The notes under the pieces: model-generated
What the model was told of the DNA's origin: nothing
Seen by the model: the letters and a program-made list of their open reading frames with translations, nothing else
Database searches by the model: none
Made by a program: the position numbers and the translations under genes
Origin: Firm-04 sp045617625
GTDB lineage: Bacteria > Bacillota > Clostridia > Oscillospirales > Ruminococcaceae
Assembly (NCBI GenBank): GCA_045617625.1
Contig: JAZLJA010000058.1
Location: 1 to 56,465, forward strand
DNA: 56,465 nt
Direction: 5' to 3'
Shown: positions 49,488 to 56,465 of the stretch, piece by piece
Numbering within the stretch: position 1 is the first letter of the stretch
How the letters are laid out: each line of letters starts with the position of its first letter

Positions 49488-50831
49488 TTAGCCAAGGAAT
49501 CCCTTGTGGTGACGCATCATCAGCTGAGACTCCAATGTACGAACTGTTTCAATCGCAACACTGACCACGATCAGGATCGAAGTACCGCCCATGGAGGAAA
49601 CATCCAGCTTGGTGATATTCAGGAAGATGATCGGGAAAATTGCGATGATGCCGAGGAAAATTGCACCGACCAGCGTGAGCTTGTTCAGCACTCTGCTGAT
49701 GTAATCGGATGTGGGTTTTCCGGGGCGGATGCCGGGGATACCGCCGTTGGACTGGCGGAGGTTGTTTGCCATTTCAATCGGATTATACTGCATCGACACA
49801 TAGAAGTAGTTGAAAGCGATAATCAGAATGAAGTACAGTACAGCGTAGGTGTAGCTGCGGGTGTTGAAGAAGTTGATGAAGTTGTAATAGAACTTCTGAC
49901 CACCAGTTGCAGTTGCATATTCTGCTGCTTCGATCGGCTTCCAGAACATGGAAATCGTGGAAGGCAGCGACATAAAGCTCATTGCAAAGATGATCGGCAT
50001 AACACCGGAGTTGCAGATCTTGATCGGAATGTGTGTGCTCTGTCCGCCATACTGCTTTCTGCCAACCACGCGCTTTGCGTACTGAACAGGGATGCGGCGC
50101 TCTGCCTCGTTGAAGAGGACGATGCCGACGATCATCGCAACAAAGATGAGCAGATAGATCACAACAAGACCAAAATACTTTGCAGGTTCCTGGATGACCA
50201 GACCGACCAGTCTGCCGATATCCTCGGGGATACGGGCGACGATGCCGGCGAAAAGGATGATGGAGATACCGTTGCCGATACCCTTTTCATTGACACGGTT
50301 GCCAAGCCAGATGACCAGCGAAGAACCAACCATGAACGAAAGAATGATAACAGCACCTGCCAGCATACCTTCCCAACCAGATGTGTACTTTACGGCAGCA
50401 ACCGAATCAGCCGTTGCAGTTTTCAGTGCGAGGTAATAAGCCACCGACATGAAAATGGACAAGCCCATTGCAACAATCGAGCTGATGGTATTGAGCTTCT
50501 TTCTGCCTTCTTCGCCTTCCTGCTGGAGACGTTCCAGAGGCGGCAAAGCATAGGCAAGAAGCTGAATGATAATGCTGGAGTTGATATACGGTGTAACACC
50601 GAGGGAGAAAATCGTGGCTTTGGAAAGCGCACCGCCCGAGAGAATGTTCAAATACTCAAGGAAGTTGCCGCCGCTTGCTCTTTCCTCCATCCACTGGCTA
50701 ACGACAGTGGGATCAAGAAAAGGAACGGTGATTGCACTTCCAAAACGGAAAATCACAATGATGAAAAGTGTGAACAAAAGCTTTTTACGGATTTCAGGAA
50801 TGCTCCACGCATTCTTCATCGTTTTGAACAC
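49488..50831 (-). CDS. secY: Protein translocase subunit SecY
   Basis: The channel subunit of the Sec translocon, 447 residues with ten membrane helices. Features: plug/helix 2 area (GGALSKATIFSLGVTPYINSSIIIQLL), RIPVQYAKRVVG in the cytoplasmic loop, IRPGKPTSDYI near helix 9. It starts at GTG (50831) after AGAGGTGAT. One base separates it from rplO. Confidence 0.98.
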   Translation of the reverse strand: MFKTMKNAWSIPEIRKKLLFTLFIIVIFRFGSAITVPFLDPTVVSQWMEERASGGNFLEYLNILSGGALSKATIFSLGVTPYINSSIIIQLLAYALPPLERLQQEGEEGRKKLNTISSIVAMGLSIFMSVAYYLALKTATADSVAAVKYTSGWEGMLAGAVIILSFMVGSSLVIWLGNRVNEKGIGNGISIILFAGIVARIPEDIGRLVGLVIQEPAKYFGLVVIYLLIFVAMIVGIVLFNEAERRIPVQYAKRVVGRKQYGGQSTHIPIKICNSGVMPIIFAMSFMSLPSTISMFWKPIEAAEYATATGGQKFYYNFINFFNTRSYTYAVLYFILIIAFNYFYVSMQYNPIEMANNLRQSNGGIPGIRPGKPTSDYISRVLNKLTLVGAIFLGIIAIFPIIFLNITKLDVSSMGGTSILIVVSVAIETVRTLESQLMMRHHKGFLG

Positions 50832-50832
50832 T

Positions 50833-51276
50833 TTACATCACCTCTGCTTTCCCGCCTGCCTTCTCGATTTTTTCAGCAGCCGCACCAGAGAACTTTGCGG
50901 CTTGGACAGTCAGTTTCACGTTCAGGTCGCCATTGCCGAGGACCTTCACGCCGCCGTTCTCGACCTTTTTGATAAGGCCGGAAGCCATCAGCAGCTCGGT
51001 GTTCACGACAGTGCCATCAACAAACTGGTTGAGGTCGCTGACATTCACCGTAGAATAACGTGTTGCGAAGTGGTTGTGAAAGCCGCGCTTCGGAATACGT
51101 CTTGCAAGGGGCATCTGACCGCCTTCAAAACCGATTCTCACGCCGCCGCCGGAACGAGCATTCTGACCCTTATGGCCTTTGCCTGCGGTCTTGCCGTTGC
51201 CGGAACCGTGACCTCTGCCGATACGCTTGCTCTCACGGTTGGAATCAGCAGCAGGAGTTAATTCATGAATTTTCAA
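50833..51276 (-). CDS. rplO: 50S ribosomal protein L15
   Basis: L15, 147 residues, a late-assembly 50S protein with a Gly-rich extended N-terminus (RIGRGHGSGNGKTAGKGHKGQ). The proper start is TTG at 51276 (encoding MKIHELTPA), nine bases after AAGGAGG; an upstream ATG at 51297 lies before that site and gives an atypical N-terminus. Lies between rpmD and secY. Confidence 0.97.
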   Translation of the reverse strand: MKIHELTPAADSNRESKRIGRGHGSGNGKTAGKGHKGQNARSGGGVRIGFEGGQMPLARRIPKRGFHNHFATRYSTVNVSDLNQFVDGTVVNTELLMASGLIKKVENGGVKVLGNGDLNVKLTVQAAKFSGAAAEKIEKAGGKAEVM

Positions 51277-51297
51277 TGGAATCGCACCTCCTTGCAA

Positions 51298-51474
51298 TTA
51301 AGCTTCCGTGACCTTCACGAGGTAGGAAATTTTGTCGATCTTGCCTTGAGTCTGTGCGTTATCCGGCTGTGTGGTCACATCGCCGATCTTACGCAGACCG
51401 AGAGAATGAGCAGTTGCAATCTGGTCCTGCTTTCTGCCGATCAGACTCTTGACGAGTTCAATTTTCTTTGCCAT
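51298..51474 (-). CDS. rpmD: 50S ribosomal protein L30
   Basis: L30, 58 residues (MAKKIELVKSLIGRKQDQIA; ends YLVKVTEA). The IGRKQDQIATAHSLGLRKIG block is typical. Lies between rpsE and rplO with about 20-base gaps. Confidence 0.97.
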   Translation of the reverse strand: MAKKIELVKSLIGRKQDQIATAHSLGLRKIGDVTTQPDNAQTQGKIDKISYLVKVTEA

Positions 51475-51493
51475 TAAAGCTCACTCCTCAAAA

Positions 51494-51997
51494 TTATTTG
51501 CCGAAGATTTCAGCAGTTGTCTTGCCGCGCTTTGCAGCAACTTCCTTTGCATCGCTGCACTCCATCAAACCGTTGATGGTTGCACGAACGACGTTGCAGG
51601 GGTTGTTAGAACGCTGGCTCTTGGTACGAATGTCCTTAATGCCCGCCATTTCGATTACCGCACGAACTGCACCGCCGGCGATAACACCGGTACCGGGAGC
51701 AGCAGGCATCATCAGAACGCGGCCTGCGCCGAACTTGCCGATGACTTCGTGAGGAATGGTCGTACCGCGGAGGGAAACACGAACCAGATTTTTCTTCGCA
51801 TCCTCGATGCCCTTGCGGATTGCATCCGGAACTTCACCGGACTTGCCGAGGCCGAAGCCTACGATGCCGTTGCCGTCGCCGACAACCACGAGAGCAGCGA
51901 ATTTCATAATACGACCGCCCTTAACGGTCTTGCTGACACGGTTAATGGAGACAACGCGCTCCTGAAGTTCCATGCCAGTTGCGTCAATCAGTGCCAA
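51494..51997 (-). CDS. rpsE: 30S ribosomal protein S5
   Basis: S5, 167 residues, near the mRNA entry; relevant to decoding fidelity. Signatures: ERVVSINRVSKTVKGGR, GDGNGIVGFGLGKSGEVPDA and AGGAVRAVIEMAGI. It begins at TTG (51997) eight bases after GGAGGG; the internal ATG at residue 9 lies too far from the site. Confidence 0.97.
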   Translation of the reverse strand: MALIDATGMELQERVVSINRVSKTVKGGRIMKFAALVVVGDGNGIVGFGLGKSGEVPDAIRKGIEDAKKNLVRVSLRGTTIPHEVIGKFGAGRVLMMPAAPGTGVIAGGAVRAVIEMAGIKDIRTKSQRSNNPCNVVRATINGLMECSDAKEVAAKRGKTTAEIFGK

Positions 51998-52014
51998 TCA
52001 GATTCCCTCCTTCA

Positions 52015-52374
52015 TTAGAACTGCAGCCCGTTCTCGCGGGCGCTGTCTGCAAGCTCCGAAACTCTGCCGTGATAGAGGTAACCGCCTCTGTCGAAAACGA
52101 CTTCGGTGATGCCCTTATCAGCAGCCTTCTTTGCGATAGCGGCGCCGACGAGACGTGCGCCTTCCTTATTGCCGCCATTGCCCTCAAAGCCCTTATCCTG
52201 GCTGGATGCTGCTGCGAGGGTGACACCTGCAACGTCATCAATCAGCTGTGCATAAATATGCTTTGTGGAGCGATAAACGCTCAATCTCGGGCGCTGGGCA
52301 GTTCCGGAGATTTTTGCACGAACTCTGCGATGTCTCTTGAGACGTGCTTTGTTGCTGTCAATTTTCTTTACCAT
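52015..52374 (-). CDS. rplR: 50S ribosomal protein L18
   Basis: L18, 119 residues, binds 5S rRNA. Typical blocks are RLKRHRRVRAKISGTAQRPRLSVYRS and VFDRGGYLYHGRVSELADSARENGL. Lies between rplF and rpsE. Confidence 0.98.
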   Translation of the reverse strand: MVKKIDSNKARLKRHRRVRAKISGTAQRPRLSVYRSTKHIYAQLIDDVAGVTLAAASSQDKGFEGNGGNKEGARLVGAAIAKKAADKGITEVVFDRGGYLYHGRVSELADSARENGLQF

Positions 52375-52392
52375 AGCAATTCACCTTTCTCC

Positions 52393-52941
52393 TTATTTCT
52401 TGCCCTTACCGGCCTTGCCTTCCTTGCGGATGATGTGTTCGCCTTCATAGCGGATACCCTTGCCCTTATAAGGCTCAGGCGGACGCTTTTCACGAACTTC
52501 GGCTGCAAACTGACCCACAGCCTGCTTATCTGCACCGCTGATGATGATCTTGTTCGGTGAAGGAACCTCTACGGTGACACCGTTCTTTTCAGGCATGATG
52601 ACCTGATGAGAATAACCAAGGTTCATCACAAGGTTCTTGCCGTCTTTTGCGGCACGATAGCCGACGCCCTCGATCTCAAGGGTCTTGCTGAAGCCTGTGT
52701 TTACGCCGTTGATCATATTTGCAATGAGGGTTCTGGTCAAACCGTGGAGTGCGCGGTTTTCCTTGTTGTCGTTGGGGCGAGCAATCTTGACGCTGCCATC
52801 CTCAACTGTGACCTGCATTGCTGCATTTGCGCGATAGCTGTTCTCGCCCTTGGGACCCTTCACAGTCACCAAGTTGGTATCGTCAACCGTAACGGTGACA
52901 CCGGCAGGAATCGCAATCGGCAGTCTACCAATTCTTGACAT
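52393..52941 (-). CDS. rplF: 50S ribosomal protein L6
   Basis: L6, 182 residues with two similar beta-alpha domains, at the base of the factor-binding stalk. Begins MSRIGRLPIAIPAGV and ends with the PPEPYKGKGIRYEGEHI block and a Lys-rich tail. Lies between rpsH and rplR. Confidence 0.98.
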   Translation of the reverse strand: MSRIGRLPIAIPAGVTVTVDDTNLVTVKGPKGENSYRANAAMQVTVEDGSVKIARPNDNKENRALHGLTRTLIANMINGVNTGFSKTLEIEGVGYRAAKDGKNLVMNLGYSHQVIMPEKNGVTVEVPSPNKIIISGADKQAVGQFAAEVREKRPPEPYKGKGIRYEGEHIIRKEGKAGKGKK

Positions 52942-52956
52942 ATGCGTTTCCTCCTA

Positions 52957-53355
52957 TTACCAAATATAAGCGAGAATCTCGCCGCCAACATTCAGCTCAC
53001 GAGCCTTTTTATCGGTCATGATGCCTTTGGATGTGGAGACAATAACGATACCCAAGCCCTTGCGAACCTTCGGCATATCCTCGCAGCCGCTGTAAATACG
53101 CAGACCGGGCTTGGAAATGCGGCGAAGACCGCTGATAACAGGGGTTCTGTTATCGTCATACTTCAGTGTGATACGGATGATGCCCTGCTTGCCGTCCTCG
53201 ATGATCTGGAAGTTCTTCACATAACCCTCATCCATCAGAATCTGGGTGATTGCCTTCTTCACATTGGAAGCAGGAACGTCAACAGTAGCGTGCTTTGCGG
53301 TATTTGCGTTACGGATTCGCGTCAGCAAATCCGCGATGGTATCCGAAATTTGCAT
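52957..53355 (-). CDS. rpsH: 30S ribosomal protein S8
   Basis: S8, 132 residues, a primary 16S rRNA binder and known translational repressor of the spc operon in E. coli. Begins MQISDTIADLLTRIRNA and ends with GLGIVIVSTSKGIMTDKKARE...GGEILAYIW. Normal length. Confidence 0.98.
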   Translation of the reverse strand: MQISDTIADLLTRIRNANTAKHATVDVPASNVKKAITQILMDEGYVKNFQIIEDGKQGIIRITLKYDDNRTPVISGLRRISKPGLRIYSGCEDMPKVRKGLGIVIVSTSKGIMTDKKARELNVGGEILAYIW

Positions 53356-53385
53356 ACCAATGACCTCCTTTTTCTATCGTTGCGA

Positions 53386-53571
53386 TTACCAGCTAGCCTT
53401 CTTGACACCGGGGATCTGACCATCGTGTGCAAGCTCTCTGAAGCAAATTCGGCAAACACCGAACTTTCTGAGGTAGGCATGGGGTCTGCCGCAGATTTTG
53501 CATCTGTTATAAGCACGCGTAGAGAACTTCGGAGCTCTCTGCTGCTTCAGAATCATAGATTTCTTTGCCAT
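53386..53571 (-). CDS. rpsZ: 30S ribosomal protein S14, type Z
   Basis: S14 in its short zinc-binding form, 61 residues (MAKKSMILKQQRAPKFSTRA), with two CxxC pairs in CKICGRPHAYLRKFGVCRIC. ATG 53571 follows GGAG; a longer frame to 53604 overlaps rplE and is rejected. Lies between rplE and rpsH. Confidence 0.98.
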   Translation of the reverse strand: MAKKSMILKQQRAPKFSTRAYNRCKICGRPHAYLRKFGVCRICFRELAHDGQIPGVKKASW

Positions 53572-53584
53572 ATGCTCCTCCTGA

Positions 53585-54124
53585 TTACTTTGCGAACGGG
53601 GCACCGAGCAGCGTCAGCAGCTCTTTTGCCTCTTCATCGGTGGTGGCAGTGGTGATGAAGTTGATGTCCATACCGCGAACCTTGTCGATCTTATCATACT
53701 CGATTTCAGGGAAGATCAGCTGTTCCTTGATACCGGTAGAGTAGTTGCCCTTGCCGTCGAAGGAATTGGGGTTGATGCCGCGGAAGTCACGGACACGCGG
53801 GAATGCGATGTTGAACAGTTTGTCAACAAAGTCCCACATTTTCTCGCCGCGAAGTGTGACCTTCACGCCGATAGGCATACCCTCACGCAGTTTGAAGTTT
53901 GCAACGGATTTCTTTGCACGGCAGACGACCGGCTTCTGACCGGTGATCAGGGAAAGGTCACCCATGATCGCATCGATTGCCTTTGCATTTTCCTTTGCTT
54001 CACCTGCACCAACGTTCACGACAACTTTGTCGAGACGCGGGATCTGCATGACGTTCTTGTAACCGAATTTTTTCATCAGCGCCGGAGCGACGGTGCTGAC
54101 GTAGTAGTCTTTCAATCTAGCCAT
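53585..54124 (-). CDS. rplE: 50S ribosomal protein L5
   Basis: L5, 179 residues, binds 5S rRNA and touches the P-site tRNA. Begins MARLKDYYVSTVAPALMKKFGY; has the GQKPVVCRAKKSVANFKLREG block and the RDFRGINPNSFDGKGNYS block. Two ATGs are adjacent; 54124 is seven bases from GGAG, 54127 only four. Confidence 0.97.
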   Translation of the reverse strand: MARLKDYYVSTVAPALMKKFGYKNVMQIPRLDKVVVNVGAGEAKENAKAIDAIMGDLSLITGQKPVVCRAKKSVANFKLREGMPIGVKVTLRGEKMWDFVDKLFNIAFPRVRDFRGINPNSFDGKGNYSTGIKEQLIFPEIEYDKIDKVRGMDINFITTATTDEEAKELLTLLGAPFAK

Positions 54125-54140
54125 CATCGTTCTCCTTTAC

Positions 54141-54488
54141 TTAGTCGATGTTCTTGCCGCACTTCTTGCAGACACGAACTTTCTTGTCGCCGTCCATGGT
54201 GTGGCCGACGCGGGTTGCCTTGCCGCACTTCGGGCAGATGAGCTGAACTTTGCAGGCATAAATCGGAGATTCAGCCTTGACAATGCCGCCCTGCTGACCC
54301 ATACGGGTGGGCTTTACGTGCTTGGTGATCATGTTGATGCCTTCAACGATGACCTTGCCCTCTTTCGGGCTGACTTCCAGGACCTTACCGGTCTTGACAG
54401 TCTTCTTTTCAGCGTTGGTGTACTTATCAACAGGATCACCAACGAGCAGGCGAACGGTATCGCCGGTCTTAACGTGAACTTTGCTCAT
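54141..54488 (-). CDS. rplX: 50S ribosomal protein L24
   Basis: L24, 115 residues, an assembly initiator with an N-terminal KOW domain (VHVKTGDTVRLLVG...KVLEVSPKEGKVIVEGINM). The C-terminal half has a four-Cys zinc-ribbon pattern (CPKCGKATR...CKKCGKNID), as in many Gram-positive L24. Lies between rplN and rplE. Confidence 0.97.
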   Translation of the reverse strand: MSKVHVKTGDTVRLLVGDPVDKYTNAEKKTVKTGKVLEVSPKEGKVIVEGINMITKHVKPTRMGQQGGIVKAESPIYACKVQLICPKCGKATRVGHTMDGDKKVRVCKKCGKNID

Positions 54489-54502
54489 TGCGATACCTCC
54501 TC

Positions 54503-54871
54503 TTACAGAACCTCGGGCGCGAGGGAGAGGATCTTCACATAATCATGTTCACGAAGCTCTCTTGCGACCGGTCCAAAAATACGAGTTCCTTTCGGTGTCT
54601 TATCTTCCTTGATGATGACAGCCGCATTCTCATCGAAGCGGATATAGGTGCCATCCTCACGGCGAAGACCCTTTGCGGAACGAACAATTACTGCCTTGAC
54701 AACGTCGCCCTTTTTGACAACGCCGCCGGGTGTTGCTTTCTTAACGGAAGCGACAACAACGTCACCGATGTTTGCGTAACGTCTGCGTGTACCGCCCAGA
54801 ACACGAATGCACATGAGTTCCTTCGCGCCTGTGTTGTCAGCAACCTTCAGGTAAGATTGCATTTGAATCAC
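54503..54871 (-). CDS. rplN: 50S ribosomal protein L14
   Basis: L14, 122 residues, at the subunit interface. Begins MIQMQSYLKVADNTGAKELMCIRVLGG and ends with GPVARELREHDYVKILSLAPEVL. A 91-base gap with a small ACGGT-cggaa-ACCGT hairpin separates it from rpsQ, longer than other gaps in the operon. Confidence 0.98.
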   Translation of the reverse strand: MIQMQSYLKVADNTGAKELMCIRVLGGTRRRYANIGDVVVASVKKATPGGVVKKGDVVKAVIVRSAKGLRREDGTYIRFDENAAVIIKEDKTPKGTRIFGPVARELREHDYVKILSLAPEVL

Positions 54872-54962
54872 AGCAGGTTCCTCCTATCTGTACTGTCAGG
54901 CTGCGCCGCACGGTTTCCGACCGTATGGTTTTTTGCAGCTCTGTCGAATCTTTACGATGAAA

Positions 54963-55229
54963 TTATTTTGCCTTCTCGATGATCTCGACAACGCGCCATC
55001 TCTTATCTTTGGAGAGCGGGCGGGTTTCCATCACGAGAACGCGGTCGCCGACGCGGCACTCGTTGTTCTCATCATGCGCCTTCAGACGAACGGTACGCTT
55101 GACGATCTTCTTATACAGAGGGTGCTGCACGTTATCAGCGATTGCGATAACGACTGTCTTGTCCATCTTATCGCTGACGACCTTGCCGGTACGGGTTTTT
55201 CTCAGGTTTCTCTCAGTGGTCTCACTCAC
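54963..55229 (-). CDS. rpsQ: 30S ribosomal protein S17
   Basis: S17, 88 residues, an OB-fold primary 16S binder. Typical: RKTRTGKVVSDKMDKTVVIAI and HPLYKKIVKRTVRLKAHDE. Lies between rpmC and rplN. Confidence 0.98.
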   Translation of the reverse strand: MSETTERNLRKTRTGKVVSDKMDKTVVIAIADNVQHPLYKKIVKRTVRLKAHDENNECRVGDRVLVMETRPLSKDKRWRVVEIIEKAK

Positions 55230-55245
55230 GACAGTTCCTCCTTAA

Positions 55246-55446
55246 TCATGCCTTTGCTGCAGGCTGTGCAGCACGCATACAGGTTTTTACACGCGCGATA
55301 TCCTTCTTGACTGCATTCAGACGTGCAGTGTTCTCAAGCTGGTTCGCGGCAAGCTGGAACCGAAGTGCGAAAAGCTCTTCCTTCAGGCTCTGGAGCTTCT
55401 CGTTCATTTCCTCGTAGGTCATGTTTCTGATCTCAGATGCCTTCAT
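55246..55446 (-). CDS. rpmC: 50S ribosomal protein L29
   Basis: L29, 66 residues, two helices at the tunnel exit near the SRP/trigger-factor site. Begins MKASEIRNMTYEEMNEKLQSLKEELFALRFQ. Overlaps the end of rplP by four bases. Confidence 0.98.
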   Translation of the reverse strand: MKASEIRNMTYEEMNEKLQSLKEELFALRFQLAANQLENTARLNAVKKDIARVKTCMRAAQPAAKA

Positions 55447-55871
55447 GCTTCCGCACCTCCCTCTTGCTCTTTTGCAACAATCTTACACTTGATCGGCAGC
55501 TTGTGCATTGCAAGACGCAGAGCTTCGCGAGCAACTTCCTCGCTGACACCTGCGATTTCAAACATCACTCTGCCGGGCTTCACAACTGCAACCCAGTATT
55601 CGGGAGAACCTTTACCGGAACCCATTCGGGTTTCAGCGGGCTTCTCGGTGATGGGCTTATCCGGGAAAATCTTGATCCAAACCTGACCGCCACGCTTGAT
55701 GTAACGGGTCATAGCAATACGGGCGGCTTCAATCTGGTTGGATGTGATCCAGGACGGCTCCAGTGCAACCAGACCGAAATCGCCGTAAGAGACGCGGTTG
55801 CCACTCAGAGCCTTACCGGTCAAGCGTCCTCTGTGGACGCGGCGATACTTAACTCTCTTTGGAAGCAGCAT
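55443..55871 (-). CDS. rplP: 50S ribosomal protein L16
   Basis: L16, 142 residues, helps shape the A-site tRNA pocket. Begins MLLPKRVKYRRVHRGRLTGK; contains GQVWIKIFPDKPITEKPAETRMGSGKG. Its start overlaps the 3' end of rpsC by 23 bases, so the two are translationally coupled. Confidence 0.98.
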   Translation of the reverse strand: MLLPKRVKYRRVHRGRLTGKALSGNRVSYGDFGLVALEPSWITSNQIEAARIAMTRYIKRGGQVWIKIFPDKPITEKPAETRMGSGKGSPEYWVAVVKPGRVMFEIAGVSEEVAREALRLAMHKLPIKCKIVAKEQEGGAEA

Positions 55872-56465
55872 TTGCGGAACCTCCTTCTCTTCTGTTCTGA
55901 CCGTTCATGGGGCGGTCGCCGCGGGGCTTTCTGTCTCCGTTGTTATTGAAGTTACGGGGCTTTCTGTCGCCTGCGTTTCCGCCATTGCGGTCATCGCGGC
56001 GGCGGCGGTTGTCTCTCGGACGGTCGTTCTTCTTCTCATAGCGTTCCTTGTTGGCAGCAGCCTTTGCAGCGTCGCCTTTCAGGATCTCGCCCTTATAAAT
56101 CCAAACCTTTACGCCGATACGGCCGTAGGTGGTGTTTGCCTCAGCGAAACCGTAGTCGATATCGGCACGGATGGTCTGAAGCGGAATGGTACCCTCGTGA
56201 TAGCACTCCGAACGAGCGATTTCTGCACCGCCCAGACGGCCGCCGCACTTGATCTTGATACCCTTGGCACCCATTTTCATGGTTCTGCCGATAGAGCCCT
56301 TCATTGCACGACGGAAGGAAACACGGTTCTCGAGGTCGAGTGCAATCTTTTCAGCAACGAGCTGTGCGCAGAGATCCATGACTTTGACCTCGATGATGTT
56401 GATTGCAACGGACTTGCCGCCGCCGATCTTCTGTTCGAGGGTTGCACGCAGCTTGTCGATCTCAG
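55849..56465 (-). CDS. rpsC: 30S ribosomal protein S3, 5' end cut by window edge
   Basis: C-terminal part of S3 (at least 204 residues visible); the start lies beyond the right edge. Visible parts are the end of the KH domain and the C-terminal S3 domain (FRRAMKGSIGRTMKMGAKGIKIKCGGRLGGAEIAR; YGRIGVKVWIYKGEI). After this the protein continues for about 65 residues with an unusual tail rich in Arg, Asn, Gly, Asp and Lys (for example RPRDNRRRRDDRNGGNAGDR). The tail overlaps the rplP start. S3 lies at the mRNA entry, so the tail may add RNA contacts. Confidence 0.97.
   Translation of the reverse strand, partial: EIDKLRATLEQKIGGGKSVAINIIEVKVMDLCAQLVAEKIALDLENRVSFRRAMKGSIGRTMKMGAKGIKIKCGGRLGGAEIARSECYHEGTIPLQTIRADIDYGFAEANTTYGRIGVKVWIYKGEILKGDAAKAAANKERYEKKNDRPRDNRRRRDDRNGGNAGDRKPRNFNNNGDRKPRGDRPMNGQNRREGGSANAASKES

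Noticed and set aside
49164..50972. 602-aa plus-strand ORF opposite secY and adk
   Set aside because: Antisense to two well conserved genes; composition (His, Cys, Asn, Arg) is typical of a reverse-strand artefact.

Overview
The window looks like a chromosomal segment of a cellulosome-type Ruminococcus (Clostridia, Oscillospiraceae) or a close relative. Three secreted proteins (a GH9 cellulase, a GH43 arabinanase-like enzyme and an SGNH/GDSL hydrolase) end in type I dockerins, two of them after long threonine linkers. Gene order (map, a KOW protein, infA, rpmJ, rpsM; efp next to a CD1247-type protein), strong Shine-Dalgarno sites, TTG/GTG starts and many TTGACA-N17-TATAAT promoters fit Firmicutes. 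The moderately GC-rich bases recall R. champanellensis more than R. flavefaciens; species was not determined. No phage, IS element, CRISPR array or rRNA gene was seen.

Layout. 1-1830: minus-strand rtcB unit with a structured leader (small ORF plus terminator), rtcB, and an overlapping 58-residue basic protein. 1878-10856: an AraC regulator divergent from a xylo-oligosaccharide cluster (DUF4380-like protein, GH3 xylosidase, xylose isomerase, sugar-binding lipoprotein, two ABC permeases). Oligosaccharides would be imported, cut inside the cell and isomerised; no transporter ATPase or xylulokinase is present. 10964-19233: membrane-anchored GH25 muramidase, the ACT/UPF0210 pair, FMN-riboswitch-controlled RibU, efp with a CD1247-type acidic protein, an NhaC antiporter and an EamA permease. 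19393-21954: GH9-dockerin enzyme with two almost identical ancillary modules. 22391-22633: tRNA-Asp, tRNA-Phe, tRNA-Gly. 22795-25880: mnmA-recG. 25996-28338: a promoter, a yybP-ykoY (Mn2+)-type riboswitch with terminator, an OadB homologue, a tiny OadG-like protein and a one-pass membrane protein. 28432-31514: two-component system divergent from the dockerin esterase. 31680-34796: cysteine desulfurase, thiI, pncC. 34912-38001: class B sortase with a long cytoplasmic tail, then a SpoIID/LytB protein whose domain halves appear swapped. 38161-41155: gdhA divergent from a PPi-type phosphofructokinase. 41321-44200: GH43-lectin-dockerin. 44456-56465: S10-spc-alpha ribosomal superoperon on the minus strand, from rplQ back to an rpsC cut by the right edge.

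Themes. Plant cell-wall degradation (GH9, GH43, esterase, GH3, xylA, ABC importer), cell-surface work (sortase, GH25, SpoIID) and tRNA thiolation (cysteine desulfurase, ThiI, MnmA) recur. The items most worth a second look are the rtcB leader, the riboswitch on an orphan decarboxylase beta subunit, the permuted SpoIID domain, a sortase lacking the expected active-site Arg, and a hairpin repeat found near both ends of the window.
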